Shown: positions 24,310-33,761, numbered from the stretch's first letter. The stretch is 64,000 nt of DNA from Candidatus Saccharibacteria bacterium UBA6040 (GCA_002429245.1 DIZA01000005.1:14482-78481); one strand, 5' to 3'. Notes: generated by a model from the sequence alone, not told the origin. Translations and numbers: made by a program.

Positions 24310-25056
24310 ATGAAAACAAAAGTTATTATCCCGGCGTACAATGAGGGTCGCCACCTTGAACGAACTCTCAATAGTCTTCCCGGCGACCTTGTCGAGCCCA
24401 TAGTGGCTATTAATGGATCAAGTGATAACACATTAGAAATAGCCGAAAAATTCGGTGCAGAAATACACGTTACGGCTGAGCAAGGCAAGATGCTCGCTAT
24501 ACAACATGCCTTGCACGCGTTAGGCGAGCGCGCACTAGATCCTCTTATCATTCTCGATGCAGATACGAGGCCACTATTTCCTGCGAGATGGCATAACGGT
24601 ATAGTGAAGCTTCTTACCCAGCAAGAGAGACCTGCTGTCCTAGGTGGCCCAATTTGGTATACAGGAAAGCCACTAGGAGAAACAGTGCTCCGTACAGCGT
24701 ATCGTGCAGCCAGGACAGCTTTACACAAAAACGATACTGATGCGAAACACGCCGTGCAGTTTGGGCCAAATATGGCACTAAAGATACAAAATACAAATCT
24801 TTTAGAGACAATCATGGATATACCAAACTTCTGGCCAGGCGAAGACAGAGCTTTGACGCATGCTGTACTCGACCAAGACGGTATATATCATACGCCCATA
24901 AACATAGGGCTTATCACGGCGACACCAAGATCAATTTCTTCTATCTCTCTCAAAGATAGGTTACAACTTGGCGCTGAAGCCTCTTTTAATGAAGTCGAGC
25001 AACGGTACACGTTAAGGGGCAACCCCAGCTCGGAACCGTATCGAGACCCTAGCTAA
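24310..25056 (+). CDS. GT2-like glycosyltransferase
   Basis: The protein opens KVIIPAYNEGRHLERTL, has the NGSSDNT donor-site block and DADTRP (the DxD motif) near residue 85, and a WPGEDRALTHAV segment in the position of the catalytic base. It has no membrane segment, so it may transfer sugar to a soluble or membrane-borne acceptor. The ATG at 24310 follows TATAAA by 6 nt; an upstream ATG at 24283 would precede the promoter. Confidence 0.85.
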   Translation: MKTKVIIPAYNEGRHLERTLNSLPGDLVEPIVAINGSSDNTLEIAEKFGAEIHVTAEQGKMLAIQHALHALGERALDPLIILDADTRPLFPARWHNGIVKLLTQQERPAVLGGPIWYTGKPLGETVLRTAYRAARTALHKNDTDAKHAVQFGPNMALKIQNTNLLETIMDIPNFWPGEDRALTHAVLDQDGIYHTPINIGLITATPRSISSISLKDRLQLGAEASFNEVEQRYTLRGNPSSEPYRDPS

Positions 25057-25080
25057 CCCGTTAGTTTAAAGGCCTAGTTT

Positions 25081-26829
25081 TTATCGTGCCATTTGCGTCT
25101 GTATCTGACGCGCAGTATCGGCTATTTGTGACCAACTGCTATTATTTGTCAGGATTACTAAGACATAGGTCGAGGAGGGGCTATAGACGATAGCCGCATC
25201 GTTCAGGTAGCCCCACAAGAAGCCGACTCTATCTGACACGGGCACCCCAACACCGGCTGGAATGCCTTGACGATATATCTGCTGACTCATAAGATTCAAC
25301 AGAAGCGCTTGATCGGTAGGGGTGAGAATTTCACCGGCTGAAAGTTTCTGTAGAAATAGTGATTCGTCGTTAGCCGTCGAGTGAAATGTATCACTTCCTT
25401 GATACGTATTGCCTAGTCCTAAGCTGTTTGCTTCGCTAAACACTGTATCCCACCCAACTCTTACACCCAATGCTTGGGCGCAGTCATTATCAGAATTAAC
25501 AATCATTCGTGAAAAACAAGTTGTCATATCGGTATTACCGGTGGGGTCGCTCCAGTCGAATGTCCCATTTTCAATACGAAGTAGTGTACTGTAAGCCACA
25601 AATAGCTTATATGTACTTGCTGTCACGAAATCCTTCGCCCCATTTGAGCTAGCCGTCCAGCCACGAGCGCTCATTTCATGAACTGAGATACCGTATTCGC
25701 CTTTACTTGATACCAGATAATCAAGGAGTGCCTGTAACCCAGCCTGGCTGTTTGAATAGGTGCGTACATAGTTTATCGGTGATGACACTGGTTTCATAGC
25801 AACAGTAAGACTTGATTGACCGCTCGTAACCGAGGTGCCTAGAGTAGTAGCGGCTGTCGTGGTGTCGAAATAGCTACCGGCCGCACCGACCTGACGATCA
25901 ACTTCCTGACTATCAAGCAAGGTCACGGATGTCGTCGTTGGTGCTCGATACAGCTTCTTCGCAATAGTGTCTAAATATGACTTCGTTGCAGCAACATCAG
26001 TGCCAATTGTGATCGTTTTGGTTGTTGGGTCAGCCGTGAATTGTAGCCATGATCCAACAGTTTCTGCCGGTATTGTGAAATCCGTACCGCTCACCGTTAA
26101 GACGACGGGGTGAATAAGCGATGTCGCTTTCGTTGCAGCAATATGAACCGCCTCGGCCGTATAGATCGGTGGAATACTACGACCCGGTACTGTCACATTG
26201 GCGGGAATTGACGCGGTCATAGCTTTTAAGTGGGAAGTAATCTCATCAGCTGTAAATGCATGTCCCGGTTGTGGTGGATGCTCGATAACCTTACCGTTTT
26301 CGATGGTAATAACGCCTTCGATAGGCTTCGAGTTATTCTTTGAAGAGAGTGCATCTGCGTAGGCTTGCAAGGTGCTCGCATTGATCGTCGGTTTCAGATT
26401 CCCCTGAATAAATGTTTTGTTTTGGAAAAATAAAGAAAAGGGGATGAGGCGAGCAACGAAAGGATACGAAAATACTTGATGCACATTGTCGTCATTCACA
26501 TATGTCATACCGACTTTAGCCGGCGTTATCGTCTCTTTATCAGTGCCTACCGTAAGAGTGAAGGACTGTTGATCATAGCGCGCGAGCTGTTTTTTGACTA
26601 CTGTCGTGTCCTGAAACGTTAAAAAGCTTCCTGCTAATCTAGTTGCAGGCAGGGAACGATCGTTAGGATAGATGAGTTGCACCACAACCGAGGCGATGCA
26701 AGTGGTAATAATGGCCCCAACAAGGATCAGTAATGCTTTCTTGTGATGCCGTTTCGCAAAATGAATAGATCGACGCATGCGCGAGGAGTGGGATACTTCA
26801 TACGAGCTGCCAAAAGCGTTGTACTTCAT
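25081..26829 (-). CDS. Membrane-anchored serine hydrolase, class A beta-lactamase/PBP-like
   Basis: A basic N-terminus and one membrane segment (about residues 31-53) precede two repeated beta-rich regions resembling the putative peptidoglycan-binding domain of VanW/YoaR proteins. The C-terminal part (about residues 350-580) has the penicillin-recognising fold with STYK and SDN motifs. The third motif, normally KTG, reads DRVG, so its lysine is lost. It probably acts on or senses cell-wall peptides; drug resistance is not implied. The internal ATG is preferred, since an upstream GTG overlaps a TATACT box. Confidence 0.83.
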   Translation of the reverse strand: MKYNAFGSSYEVSHSSRMRRSIHFAKRHHKKALLILVGAIITTCIASVVVQLIYPNDRSLPATRLAGSFLTFQDTTVVKKQLARYDQQSFTLTVGTDKETITPAKVGMTYVNDDNVHQVFSYPFVARLIPFSLFFQNKTFIQGNLKPTINASTLQAYADALSSKNNSKPIEGVITIENGKVIEHPPQPGHAFTADEITSHLKAMTASIPANVTVPGRSIPPIYTAEAVHIAATKATSLIHPVVLTVSGTDFTIPAETVGSWLQFTADPTTKTITIGTDVAATKSYLDTIAKKLYRAPTTTSVTLLDSQEVDRQVGAAGSYFDTTTAATTLGTSVTSGQSSLTVAMKPVSSPINYVRTYSNSQAGLQALLDYLVSSKGEYGISVHEMSARGWTASSNGAKDFVTASTYKLFVAYSTLLRIENGTFDWSDPTGNTDMTTCFSRMIVNSDNDCAQALGVRVGWDTVFSEANSLGLGNTYQGSDTFHSTANDESLFLQKLSAGEILTPTDQALLLNLMSQQIYRQGIPAGVGVPVSDRVGFLWGYLNDAAIVYSPSSTYVLVILTNNSSWSQIADTARQIQTQMAR

Positions 26830-26982
26830 GTTTATTTTCCACTTAACCTGTTCATAGTATACCACTGTCTGGCATATTTAAGCGTAGGCGCTATGGCTCA
26901 GTTTTGTAGAAAGTACGCGTATACTACATAGTATCTCGTCTAAGCCTTGAACTGCGCTCCGACAGGAGTAAAATCATATACC

Positions 26983-27219
26983 ATGTCGGAAAAGATATTC
27001 TATACACCAAGCTCTCCTGAAGATGAGCCGATAATTACCATGAATCTACCAGAAGGTACTGAAGTAACACTTGAGCGCACAAATACTGCTCTCTATACCT
27101 ATATGGGAAACCTCGCCGTGTTCAACCACGCATATTATGTCGGTACTGAAAAGAAAACCCCTTTTTATATGTTGTTATCAAGAGCTGGGCTTCTTCAGAA
27201 GACTAGTTGCCTTAACTAA
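26983..27219 (+). CDS. Small hypothetical protein
   Basis: The product of about 78 aa is acidic at its start and has no known motif. An AGGAG sequence lies 14 bases before this ATG, a little far; the upstream ATG at 26947 gives 12 more residues and has no Shine-Dalgarno site. The gene is convergent with the FKBP gene, 4 bases apart. Confidence 0.55.
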   Translation: MSEKIFYTPSSPEDEPIITMNLPEGTEVTLERTNTALYTYMGNLAVFNHAYYVGTEKKTPFYMLLSRAGLLQKTSCLN

Positions 27220-27223
27220 TAAG

Positions 27224-27616
27224 TTATTGAACTGCAATAAGTTCAATATCAAAGACTAAATCGCTATTTGGGCCGATCGTCGATGAAGCACGACGCTGCC
27301 CATAGGCTAGGTCAGAAGGGATGACGAGACGACGCGTACCGCCAACTTTCATACCAGGAACACCCCTGGTCCAGCCATCGATCACTTGATTAAGCCCGAA
27401 GGTTGCTGGACGTCCCGAGTCGAGACTACTTTCGAAAATAGTACCGTCAGTGACGAGCGCGCCAGTGTAGTGGGCAGTGATCGTTGCATCAGCGGGGACT
27501 TCTTCGCCCTCGCCAACAACAAGATCAATGACCTCAAGCTCTGTTACTTTGCCTTTTTTGCCTAACGGGGTGAAGTCTTGAAGGAGCGTGCCCTTCAATT
27601 TTTGGAAATTACTCAT
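27224..27616 (-). CDS. FKBP-type peptidyl-prolyl isomerase
   Basis: The 130-aa cytoplasmic protein has the full FKBP domain: AHYTGALVTDGTIFESSLD, the active-site block QVIDGWTRGVPGMKVGG, the region RRLVIPSDLAYG and the last strand DLVFDIELIAV. It catalyses prolyl cis-trans isomerisation and may help fold proteins. TACAAT on the - strand ends 6 nt before the ATG, predicting a leaderless mRNA. Confidence 0.93.
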   Translation of the reverse strand: MSNFQKLKGTLLQDFTPLGKKGKVTELEVIDLVVGEGEEVPADATITAHYTGALVTDGTIFESSLDSGRPATFGLNQVIDGWTRGVPGMKVGGTRRLVIPSDLAYGQRRASSTIGPNSDLVFDIELIAVQ

Positions 27617-27666
27617 GACTCTATTGTAGCAAGTTAGTACCGTAAAGATGAGCGTATACTGAAACT

Positions 27667-29010
27667 ATGAAAACGCGCCAAAGACTGATTCTGCTTATTG
27701 CCATTCTCGCGTCGTTCGTTGCTTTCCTTGATGGATCTGTGGTGGGTGTTGCACTGCCTCAGATGAGTGAACAACTTGGTGGGGGACTACTCATTCAACA
27801 GTGGGTGAATGATGCGTACTTAATCACCTTGGGAACACTAATCCTTGCCGCAGGCTCACTATCAGACATATTCGGACGCAAAAAGATTATCACGATTGGA
27901 CTCATCGGCTTTCTTGTAACATCTCTTTTATGTGCGATTGCACCAACTGGTGAAATATTGATTATTTCAAGAGGACTACAGGGAATTGCGGGCGCACTTT
28001 TGGTACCAAGTTCACTTGCGATGATCATTAGTGCATTTACGGGCAAAGAGCAGTCAAAGGCGATCGGTCAATGGACGGCGTGGACAGGAATAGCCTTTAT
28101 TGTTGGGCCACTTGTCGGTGGCCTATTGGTCGATCTTTTATCATGGCGATGGGTATTCATTATTAACATTATTCCGATTTCTATTGCGTTGATCCTTCTA
28201 AGACGACTTAATTTTGAAGAAGAGACAAAGAAACGAAAACATGTGGATGTCATAGGAATTATACTTGGCGCAATTGGTCTTGGTGGGATTGTCTATGCGC
28301 TTATCGAGCAAGGTCACTATGGCTGGAACAGTCCGGTTATTTGGGGAAGCTTCGTCGTAGGATTGTTGTCGATGACCACGTTTATCATCCATGAGCGTCG
28401 AACGAAGGAACCAATGCTCCCGCTTGAACTGTTCAGTGTTCGGAACTTCAGTGTTGGTAACTTTGCGACGCTCATGATCTACGCCGCACTTTCACTACAG
28501 GGTTTCTTGATGGTCATATTCTTACAGCAAGTTGCTGGATATCCTGCAACCATTGCAGGACTCGTTTCATTACCGATTACATTCATTATGTTCTTCTTGT
28601 CATCGCGGTTCGGTGCATTATCAGGAAAGTATGGCCCGCGTTTATTTATGGGTATCGGTCCAATCATTGCAGGGCTTGGCACGTTATATATGCTGAATGT
28701 AAAACTTCCAACTGATTATTGGACACAGCTTCTTCCTGGAATTATTTTGTTCGGACTCGGGCTTTCCGTTACTGTTGCGCCCCTCACATCAGCGATTCTT
28801 GGGTCTATCAAGTCATCTCAAGCGGGTATAGGATCTGCAGTCAATAATGCCGTTGCCCGAATCGCAGGGCTCTTATCGGTCGCAGTTATCGGCATCTTCG
28901 TCGGAACAAGCGTTACATTGGACGGTTTCCATATCGGCATTATTCTTTGTTCTGCACTCCTCATTGTTGGCGGCGTCATCTCTGCGATCGGTATTCAAAA
29001 TAATCACTAG
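27667..29010 (+). CDS. MFS transporter, DHA2 (EmrB/QacA-like) family
   Basis: The 447-aa protein has about 14 membrane helices. Motif D1 (FLDGSVVGVALPQM) is near residue 20, motif A (GSLSDIFGRKK) near residue 65, and motif C-like glycine-rich helix IAFIVGPLVGGLLVD near residue 145, all typical of proton-driven multidrug exporters. Substrates are unknown. TATACT ends 6 nt before the ATG. Confidence 0.92.
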   Translation: MKTRQRLILLIAILASFVAFLDGSVVGVALPQMSEQLGGGLLIQQWVNDAYLITLGTLILAAGSLSDIFGRKKIITIGLIGFLVTSLLCAIAPTGEILIISRGLQGIAGALLVPSSLAMIISAFTGKEQSKAIGQWTAWTGIAFIVGPLVGGLLVDLLSWRWVFIINIIPISIALILLRRLNFEEETKKRKHVDVIGIILGAIGLGGIVYALIEQGHYGWNSPVIWGSFVVGLLSMTTFIIHERRTKEPMLPLELFSVRNFSVGNFATLMIYAALSLQGFLMVIFLQQVAGYPATIAGLVSLPITFIMFFLSSRFGALSGKYGPRLFMGIGPIIAGLGTLYMLNVKLPTDYWTQLLPGIILFGLGLSVTVAPLTSAILGSIKSSQAGIGSAVNNAVARIAGLLSVAVIGIFVGTSVTLDGFHIGIILCSALLIVGGVISAIGIQNNH

Positions 29011-29045
29011 CCTTTCTCTGTTAAAAAGCTTATACTTATGGCAAT

Positions 29046-29978
29046 ATGTTGCACTATTTTGTCAAAAACTCTTTGCTTGGGGAATTCCAAAGAATTACAG
29101 TTCCAAGATATAAAGACGTCTGGATCCATGCAGGCAACGCAACCGTCAATGACGTTGAAGAAATAAGCAAAAATGCTGGCCTCAATGCAAACATTGTCCA
29201 TGACGTCACTGATGCAAACGAACTTCCCCGTGTCGAGTACGATAATGGTGATCTCTATGTCTTTACGCGTATTCCAACCAAAGACAAACACGGACACGTA
29301 ACCGCCAGTCCGCTCCTTTCTATCGTGACTAAAGACGCGTTTATTACGTTATCTCATGACGGAAGTCTCAATCCTTCCGAACTGGTGAAAATTAAGCTGA
29401 AGGCAAAACAAGATCAATCGATTAACTTACTGATTAATTCTTTGGCTCACGTTATACAGACATATGAAACGCTGATCCAAGAAACTGGTCATGTCGTCAA
29501 TGATATCGGTAAAAGGCTTCGAACACACGAAGTCACCAATAGTGACTTTGTTCGTTTTGTGACGATTGAAGATAACTTGAATATCTATAGAATGAACTTG
29601 AACGGACTGCATGTTATTACACAGCGCTTAACCGAAAACATTCACCGATCTTTCCATAATTCGGACACAGAGGCACTCGGCGACATCAGTCTCCACGTCC
29701 AACAGCTCGTTGCGGCGGTTGAAGGCTATAGCCAAACAGTGGTCAGCATCCGTAATGCCTACAGTACCATTGCAAATAACACATTGAACCAACGCATGAA
29801 GATATTAACTCTCCTAACGGTACTGGTGGCACTCCCGAACGTCTTTTACGGTATGTACGGTATGAATGTTGACTTGCCATTCCAACACGCACCGTGGGCA
29901 TTTGGAGTAATCTCTGCAATTGTCGTCACTGTTGTTATCCTTGTTATTACAATGGTGCGAAAATTCAAGGCCTTTTAG
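29046..29978 (+). CDS. CorA-family magnesium/divalent metal transporter
   Basis: The 310-aa protein has a long cytosolic alpha/beta and helical domain, then two C-terminal membrane helices. The pore signature YGMYGMNV (GMN) lies at the end of the first helix. It should transport Mg2+ or a related divalent ion. TATACT lies 9 nt before the ATG. Confidence 0.92.
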   Translation: MLHYFVKNSLLGEFQRITVPRYKDVWIHAGNATVNDVEEISKNAGLNANIVHDVTDANELPRVEYDNGDLYVFTRIPTKDKHGHVTASPLLSIVTKDAFITLSHDGSLNPSELVKIKLKAKQDQSINLLINSLAHVIQTYETLIQETGHVVNDIGKRLRTHEVTNSDFVRFVTIEDNLNIYRMNLNGLHVITQRLTENIHRSFHNSDTEALGDISLHVQQLVAAVEGYSQTVVSIRNAYSTIANNTLNQRMKILTLLTVLVALPNVFYGMYGMNVDLPFQHAPWAFGVISAIVVTVVILVITMVRKFKAF

Positions 29979-30013
29979 GCATATTTATCGACGTAACGTC
30001 CTATACTTAAACT

Positions 30014-30442
30014 ATGATTATTCTCATGAATGAGTACGCGAGGAAACATCCAAAACCTCGTTACGGATTGGGCGTTCGCGTTGTTATAGCGATCATCGGA
30101 CTCATCATGAGCGTTGTTCTGCATGAGCTATTCCACATACTCGTTCACTGGGGGCATATCACCAGTATCGGATTCTTTACCGATACACATACCATCGTCG
30201 AAGTTATTGTCGATGTCCCGAACGGCTACAATGTTAATTCAGAAGAGCTGGTCGCCTACATGATTACCGGAATCGTTATCTTGATTACCACGATTATCGT
30301 ATGGCATCTAACTGATGTAAATGACAAACGAACCTTGAGTCAAACCCTTGATATGGGCGATGATGGATTAGACGATATCAATGTTGATGAAGTATTGAAT
30401 ATGGCGCCTCCTCACAAGACGACAAAAACACATACTCCTTAG
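30014..30442 (+). CDS. Small membrane protein with HExxH motif
   Basis: The 142-aa protein has two membrane segments (about residues 22-44 and 84-103). VVLHELFHILVHW at the end of the first gives a HExxH zinc-binding motif inside or next to the membrane, as in site-2-type peptidases, but the protein is far shorter than known M50 enzymes. Function is open. TATACT ends 6 nt before the ATG. Its end overlaps a convergent small gene by 4 bases. Confidence 0.72.
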   Translation: MIILMNEYARKHPKPRYGLGVRVVIAIIGLIMSVVLHELFHILVHWGHITSIGFFTDTHTIVEVIVDVPNGYNVNSEELVAYMITGIVILITTIIVWHLTDVNDKRTLSQTLDMGDDGLDDINVDEVLNMAPPHKTTKTHTP

Positions 30443-30627
30443 ATACTATTGCCATTATGCCAAGTACCGCAGTATTCACAGATATATTGCTGCAATGTCT
30501 TAGCTGGTGCAGCTAACTCTGCATCAAGTTGCGTGGGGTATTTACGCTTCTTTTTATCACCGACCAAGCAGTACTCAGCCGGATTCGGAAGAAGAGGAAA
30601 GGCAGGGCTGCGTTTAACGTGTTTCAT
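30439..30627 (-). CDS. Small zinc-ribbon-like protein
   Basis: The 62-aa basic protein has a central KKRKYPTQLDAELAA segment and ends ICEYCGTWHNG, a Cys-x2-Cys knuckle followed by Gly-Thr-Trp-His, a pattern common in small conserved bacterial proteins. TAATAG on the - strand ends 6 nt before its ATG, the same arrangement as in surrounding leaderless genes, supporting expression. No function is known. Confidence 0.65.
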   Translation of the reverse strand: MKHVKRSPAFPLLPNPAEYCLVGDKKKRKYPTQLDAELAAPAKTLQQYICEYCGTWHNGNSI

Positions 30628-30697
30628 TACTATCTATTATGCCTTAAAAACCGATAATGTTCAGGAAACGTTCAGACTTGCTTGTTATAGTAGTTAT

Positions 30698-31519
30698 ATG
30701 GGAATTTTAACTGACACTTACACATTGAACACGGGCGCAACAATACCAAAAATAGGCTTTGGAACATGGCAAATTCCAAACGGCGAGGAAGCCTATAACG
30801 CAACCGCCTTTGCACTACAGTCTGGTTATCGCCACATTGATACAGCAAGAGTATACGGGAATGAAGAGAGCGTCGGAAAAGCTATTCGAGACAGCGGCAT
30901 CGCCCGCGCAGAGATTTTTTTAACGACAAAACTTCCGGCTGAAGTGAAAAATTACGAAGAAGCGCTTGAGAAATTTGAAACATCTATTAAGACCTTGGGA
31001 GTCGACTATGTTGACCTTTACCTCATACACGCACCATGGCCTTGGTCAGACAGAGGAGGTGACTACACTGAAGGCAACATCCAGGCCTGGAAAGCCCTTG
31101 AAGAAATCTACAAAAGCGGTCGTGCGAAGGCAATCGGTGTTTCAAACTTTAACAGCACTCAGCTTCAATCGATTCTGGATAACGGCACCGTTGTTCCTGC
31201 CGCTGACCAAATTCGTTTCTTTATCGGCTTTACGCAAGATGAAACAACACAGTTCAGCCAAGATCAAGGGATCTTAATCGAGGCTTACTCACCACTTGCG
31301 ACTGGTCGAATTCTTAATAATCCAGATGTCAAAAAGATTGCCGATAAATACGACAAAACAGTAGCGCAGGTATCAATCCGCTACACGCTCCAACGCGGCA
31401 CCGTCAGTTTGCCAAAATCGACACATGAAGAGTACATTCTGCAGAATGCTGATGTTGATTTTGAGATCGACGCCGAAGATATGGCGTTCCTTGATGGGCT
31501 AACTGATACCGAGGAGTAA
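30698..31519 (+). CDS. Aldo/keto reductase
   Basis: The 273-aa NADPH-dependent oxidoreductase has the catalytic tetrad visible in GYRHIDTARVYGNEE (Asp, Tyr), TTKLP (Lys) and LIHAPWP (His). Phosphate-binding PKSTHEEYI lies near the C-terminus. It resembles 2,5-diketo-gluconate reductase-like enzymes. TGTTATAGT ends 6 nt before this ATG; a longer upstream reading frame would cross the promoter and overlap the zinc-ribbon gene, so it is rejected. Confidence 0.93.
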   Translation: MGILTDTYTLNTGATIPKIGFGTWQIPNGEEAYNATAFALQSGYRHIDTARVYGNEESVGKAIRDSGIARAEIFLTTKLPAEVKNYEEALEKFETSIKTLGVDYVDLYLIHAPWPWSDRGGDYTEGNIQAWKALEEIYKSGRAKAIGVSNFNSTQLQSILDNGTVVPAADQIRFFIGFTQDETTQFSQDQGILIEAYSPLATGRILNNPDVKKIADKYDKTVAQVSIRYTLQRGTVSLPKSTHEEYILQNADVDFEIDAEDMAFLDGLTDTEE

Positions 31520-31565
31520 TTCACTCAAGGCACTCCGTGCATAAAGTAATACGAAAGTAGGATAC

Positions 31566-32249
31566 ATGTCTGAGAAGAAGCATCTTCATACATTAAGCGA
31601 GCTCTCCGCTCACCCAATCGCACGAAACATCGAATGGAAAGATATTCTTCCTGCTTTGTCGTCAGTTGGTTTACTACACAGTGAGTCAAATGGTAATTAC
31701 GACTTTACGAGAAATGGCCACAAGATTGTCATTGAGCGATCTCATAAAAAAGTACTCGAGATAAGCGAGGTTCTTTCGCTTCGTCATTTTCTTGTCGAGA
31801 GCGCCGAACCAGAAGCAATCGATAGCGAGCTAAAACATGCGCTGATCGTTGCGGTTGATCACCATAATGCCACCATCATTCAAAACCCTGGATTCAATAA
31901 CGTCGTCGTTGAACGCGTACATGCTGACTTAACGAAGGGACGAATTCTTCACAAGCATCCACAAACGGCTCCTTTTAGTGATCATAGCCCGAGTGACTCT
32001 GATGGATACTTCGACTCGATCATTACATACATGATGCATAGTAATCGAATTGTCATCCTAAGTCATGGAACAGGATCAAGTAGTGCGGCCGAAAAACTTC
32101 TTATCGTTATTACTAAGAAATATCCAAAGATCCTCAGTCATATTGTCGCGATGAAAAAATGCGACCTCGAGAACATGAGTGAACCACAGATACTCGAACT
32201 TGGAACAACCTTGTTACACGCACCATCAACCGATCTTCTATTACCGTAA
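31566..32249 (+). CDS. Possible fusion of HicA-like and baeRF-like domains
   Basis: The first 80 residues (RNIEWKDILPALSSVG, then NGHKIVIERSHK and SLRHFL) look like a HicA-type double-stranded-RNA-binding fold. The remaining 145 residues (VDHHNATII, KGRILHKHP, IVILSHGTGSSSAAEKLL and ITKKYP) resemble the release-factor-like baeRF proteins linked to ribosome function. Both assignments come from motif recall and are tentative. A GTAGGA Shine-Dalgarno site precedes the ATG. Confidence 0.62.
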   Translation: MSEKKHLHTLSELSAHPIARNIEWKDILPALSSVGLLHSESNGNYDFTRNGHKIVIERSHKKVLEISEVLSLRHFLVESAEPEAIDSELKHALIVAVDHHNATIIQNPGFNNVVVERVHADLTKGRILHKHPQTAPFSDHSPSDSDGYFDSIITYMMHSNRIVILSHGTGSSSAAEKLLIVITKKYPKILSHIVAMKKCDLENMSEPQILELGTTLLHAPSTDLLLP

Positions 32250-32276
32250 GAGTTTCTTTTTGTTATGATTGAGGAG

Positions 32277-32984
32277 ATGACAACCGATCTTATCAGTCCC
32301 CACGAAGAAAAACACAAGTCGCATCGTTCGCCGTGGCTTCGCGCTGCAGTGCTTGGCGTTAATGATGGTATCGTTTCTACCTCAAGCCTGATGCTCGGTG
32401 TACTCGGTGCTTCCGCAAATCAAACGGCTATCTTAACGGCCGGAATTGCAGGCCTCGTTGCAGGTGCTATTTCTATGGGCGTCGGCGAGTATGTATCCGT
32501 TAGCTCTCAGAAAGATTCAGAGAAAGCCGATATCGAGATCGAGAAGAGATCTCTCGCGCTACACCCCGAAGAAGAGCTGGCGGAGTTAGCCTTGATCTAT
32601 GAGCATCGCGGTGTCGAAAAAGAGCTAGCGTTAACGGTCGCAAAGCAACTACAAGCACACGATGCTGTCGACGCTCATGCGAAAGATGAACTTAATATTA
32701 ACCAAGCAGTGCTCGCTAATCCAATTCAGGCAGCAATTGCCTCGGTTGCAGCGTTCTCTTTAGGAGCTGTTGTTCCTATTATCGCAACGCTTCTCTCAAC
32801 CGGCCAAGATAGGGTATACATGATCGTTGGATTCTCTATCTCTGGCCTGGCGATTTCTGGTACAGTCGGTGCATACATCGGTGGCGGAAATAGGCTCATC
32901 GCATCTCTACGAGTACTTATCGGTGGCATTATCGGCATGGCAATTACGTATGGTATCGGTCTTTTGATTGGACAAGCGATTTAG
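32277..32984 (+). CDS. VIT1/CCC1-family iron/manganese transporter
   Basis: The protein has five membrane segments. The first carries AAVLGVNDGIVSTSSLMLGV, the second AGAISMGVGEYVSVSSQKD, both family signatures. A helical cytosolic metal-binding region with many Glu residues follows. It likely exports or stores Fe2+ or Mn2+. TATGAT ends 7 nt before this ATG, and GAGGAG abuts the codon; an ATG at 32265 lies inside the -10 box and is rejected. Confidence 0.92.
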   Translation: MTTDLISPHEEKHKSHRSPWLRAAVLGVNDGIVSTSSLMLGVLGASANQTAILTAGIAGLVAGAISMGVGEYVSVSSQKDSEKADIEIEKRSLALHPEEELAELALIYEHRGVEKELALTVAKQLQAHDAVDAHAKDELNINQAVLANPIQAAIASVAAFSLGAVVPIIATLLSTGQDRVYMIVGFSISGLAISGTVGAYIGGGNRLIASLRVLIGGIIGMAITYGIGLLIGQAI

Positions 32985-33349
32985 TGGATAGTGTCAAAAA
33001 AATTGCAAAGAAGACGTATGCCGGTCTTGATAATATCTTCTCTGACAAAGAAGCCTGGATGTTATTTCGACTAGCTGCTTTCGTCGAGACCTTTGGCTGG
33101 ACATGTTTAATTTTCGCGATTATTGCCATCAAACTTAACTGGCCCTACGCCGACACATACATCGCCATTGGCGGAAGCATTCACGGCATTTTGTACCTAT
33201 TTTACGTCTTTATCGTTATCTTTGCGCATCGATCGCTTAAATGGAGTCCGTGGCGATTTACTTTTGCAGAATTTATCAGTGTCGTCCCGTATGGAGCACT
33301 CGGTTTTGAGCTATGGGTGTCACATCGCCGCAAGCACGGCAAAATCTAA
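32984..33349 (+). CDS. DUF3817-like integral membrane protein
   Basis: The 121-aa protein has three membrane segments and the pattern FRLAAFVETFGW, GGSIHGILYLFYV and EFISVVPYGALGFELWV, typical of DUF3817. Its GTG start shares a base with the stop of the CCC1-like gene, indicating translational coupling. The function is unknown. Confidence 0.8.
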   Translation: MDSVKKIAKKTYAGLDNIFSDKEAWMLFRLAAFVETFGWTCLIFAIIAIKLNWPYADTYIAIGGSIHGILYLFYVFIVIFAHRSLKWSPWRFTFAEFISVVPYGALGFELWVSHRRKHGKI

Positions 33350-33350
33350 A

Positions 33351-33761
33351 TTACTGAACTTGGAATGTACCAGCAACTTCGTCGTGCATGTGGTCGTGGA
33401 ATTTAAAACTTCCTGTTTGAATAAGCGTAACGGTAAATTCTTGGTTACCAAGTAAGTCGCGTTCTTCAACGCCGTCATAGGCAGTATGCATCTCGTGTAC
33501 GCCAAAGGCCACCATGCGATCAACGTCGTCGAGATTCTTGATTGTCAAAGTGTCGCATTTTGACGCAACTGTATTCTCTGGCGACACAACACTATCCTTA
33601 ATGGTAACGAAATGACTGACATGATGTGATGAACAGCCTTGGTGAAGGCTTGCGTATTGCTGATCGTTATACGCGTTCACGCCCACAATTGACCCAAAGG
33701 CTGCCGCACCGCCAAACACGACGACTAACAGAGTGATTCCGACCATTTTTATGCGACTCAT
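33351..33761 (-). CDS. Membrane-anchored cupredoxin-like protein
   Basis: After a membrane segment (about residues 5-27), the protein has a cupredoxin-like beta sandwich. The metal site region near the end reads FKFHDHMHDEVAGTF, and other histidines occur at SHHVSHF and HEMHTAYD. Copper binding is likely but not certain, since the ligand set is not the classic Cys-His-Met one. TATAAT lies 7 nt before this ATG; the longer frame starting at 33869 is rejected because it precedes the promoter. Confidence 0.78.
   Translation of the reverse strand: MSRIKMVGITLLVVVFGGAAAFGSIVGVNAYNDQQYASLHQGCSSHHVSHFVTIKDSVVSPENTVASKCDTLTIKNLDDVDRMVAFGVHEMHTAYDGVEERDLLGNQEFTVTLIQTGSFKFHDHMHDEVAGTFQVQ

Noticed and set aside
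24288..24815. 175-aa open frame on the - strand
   Set aside because: It is opposite the GT2 gene, which has clear motifs and a promoter.
30449..30697. N-terminal extension of the aldo/keto reductase
   Set aside because: It crosses the zinc-ribbon gene and precedes the -10 box; the enzyme fold begins at 30698.
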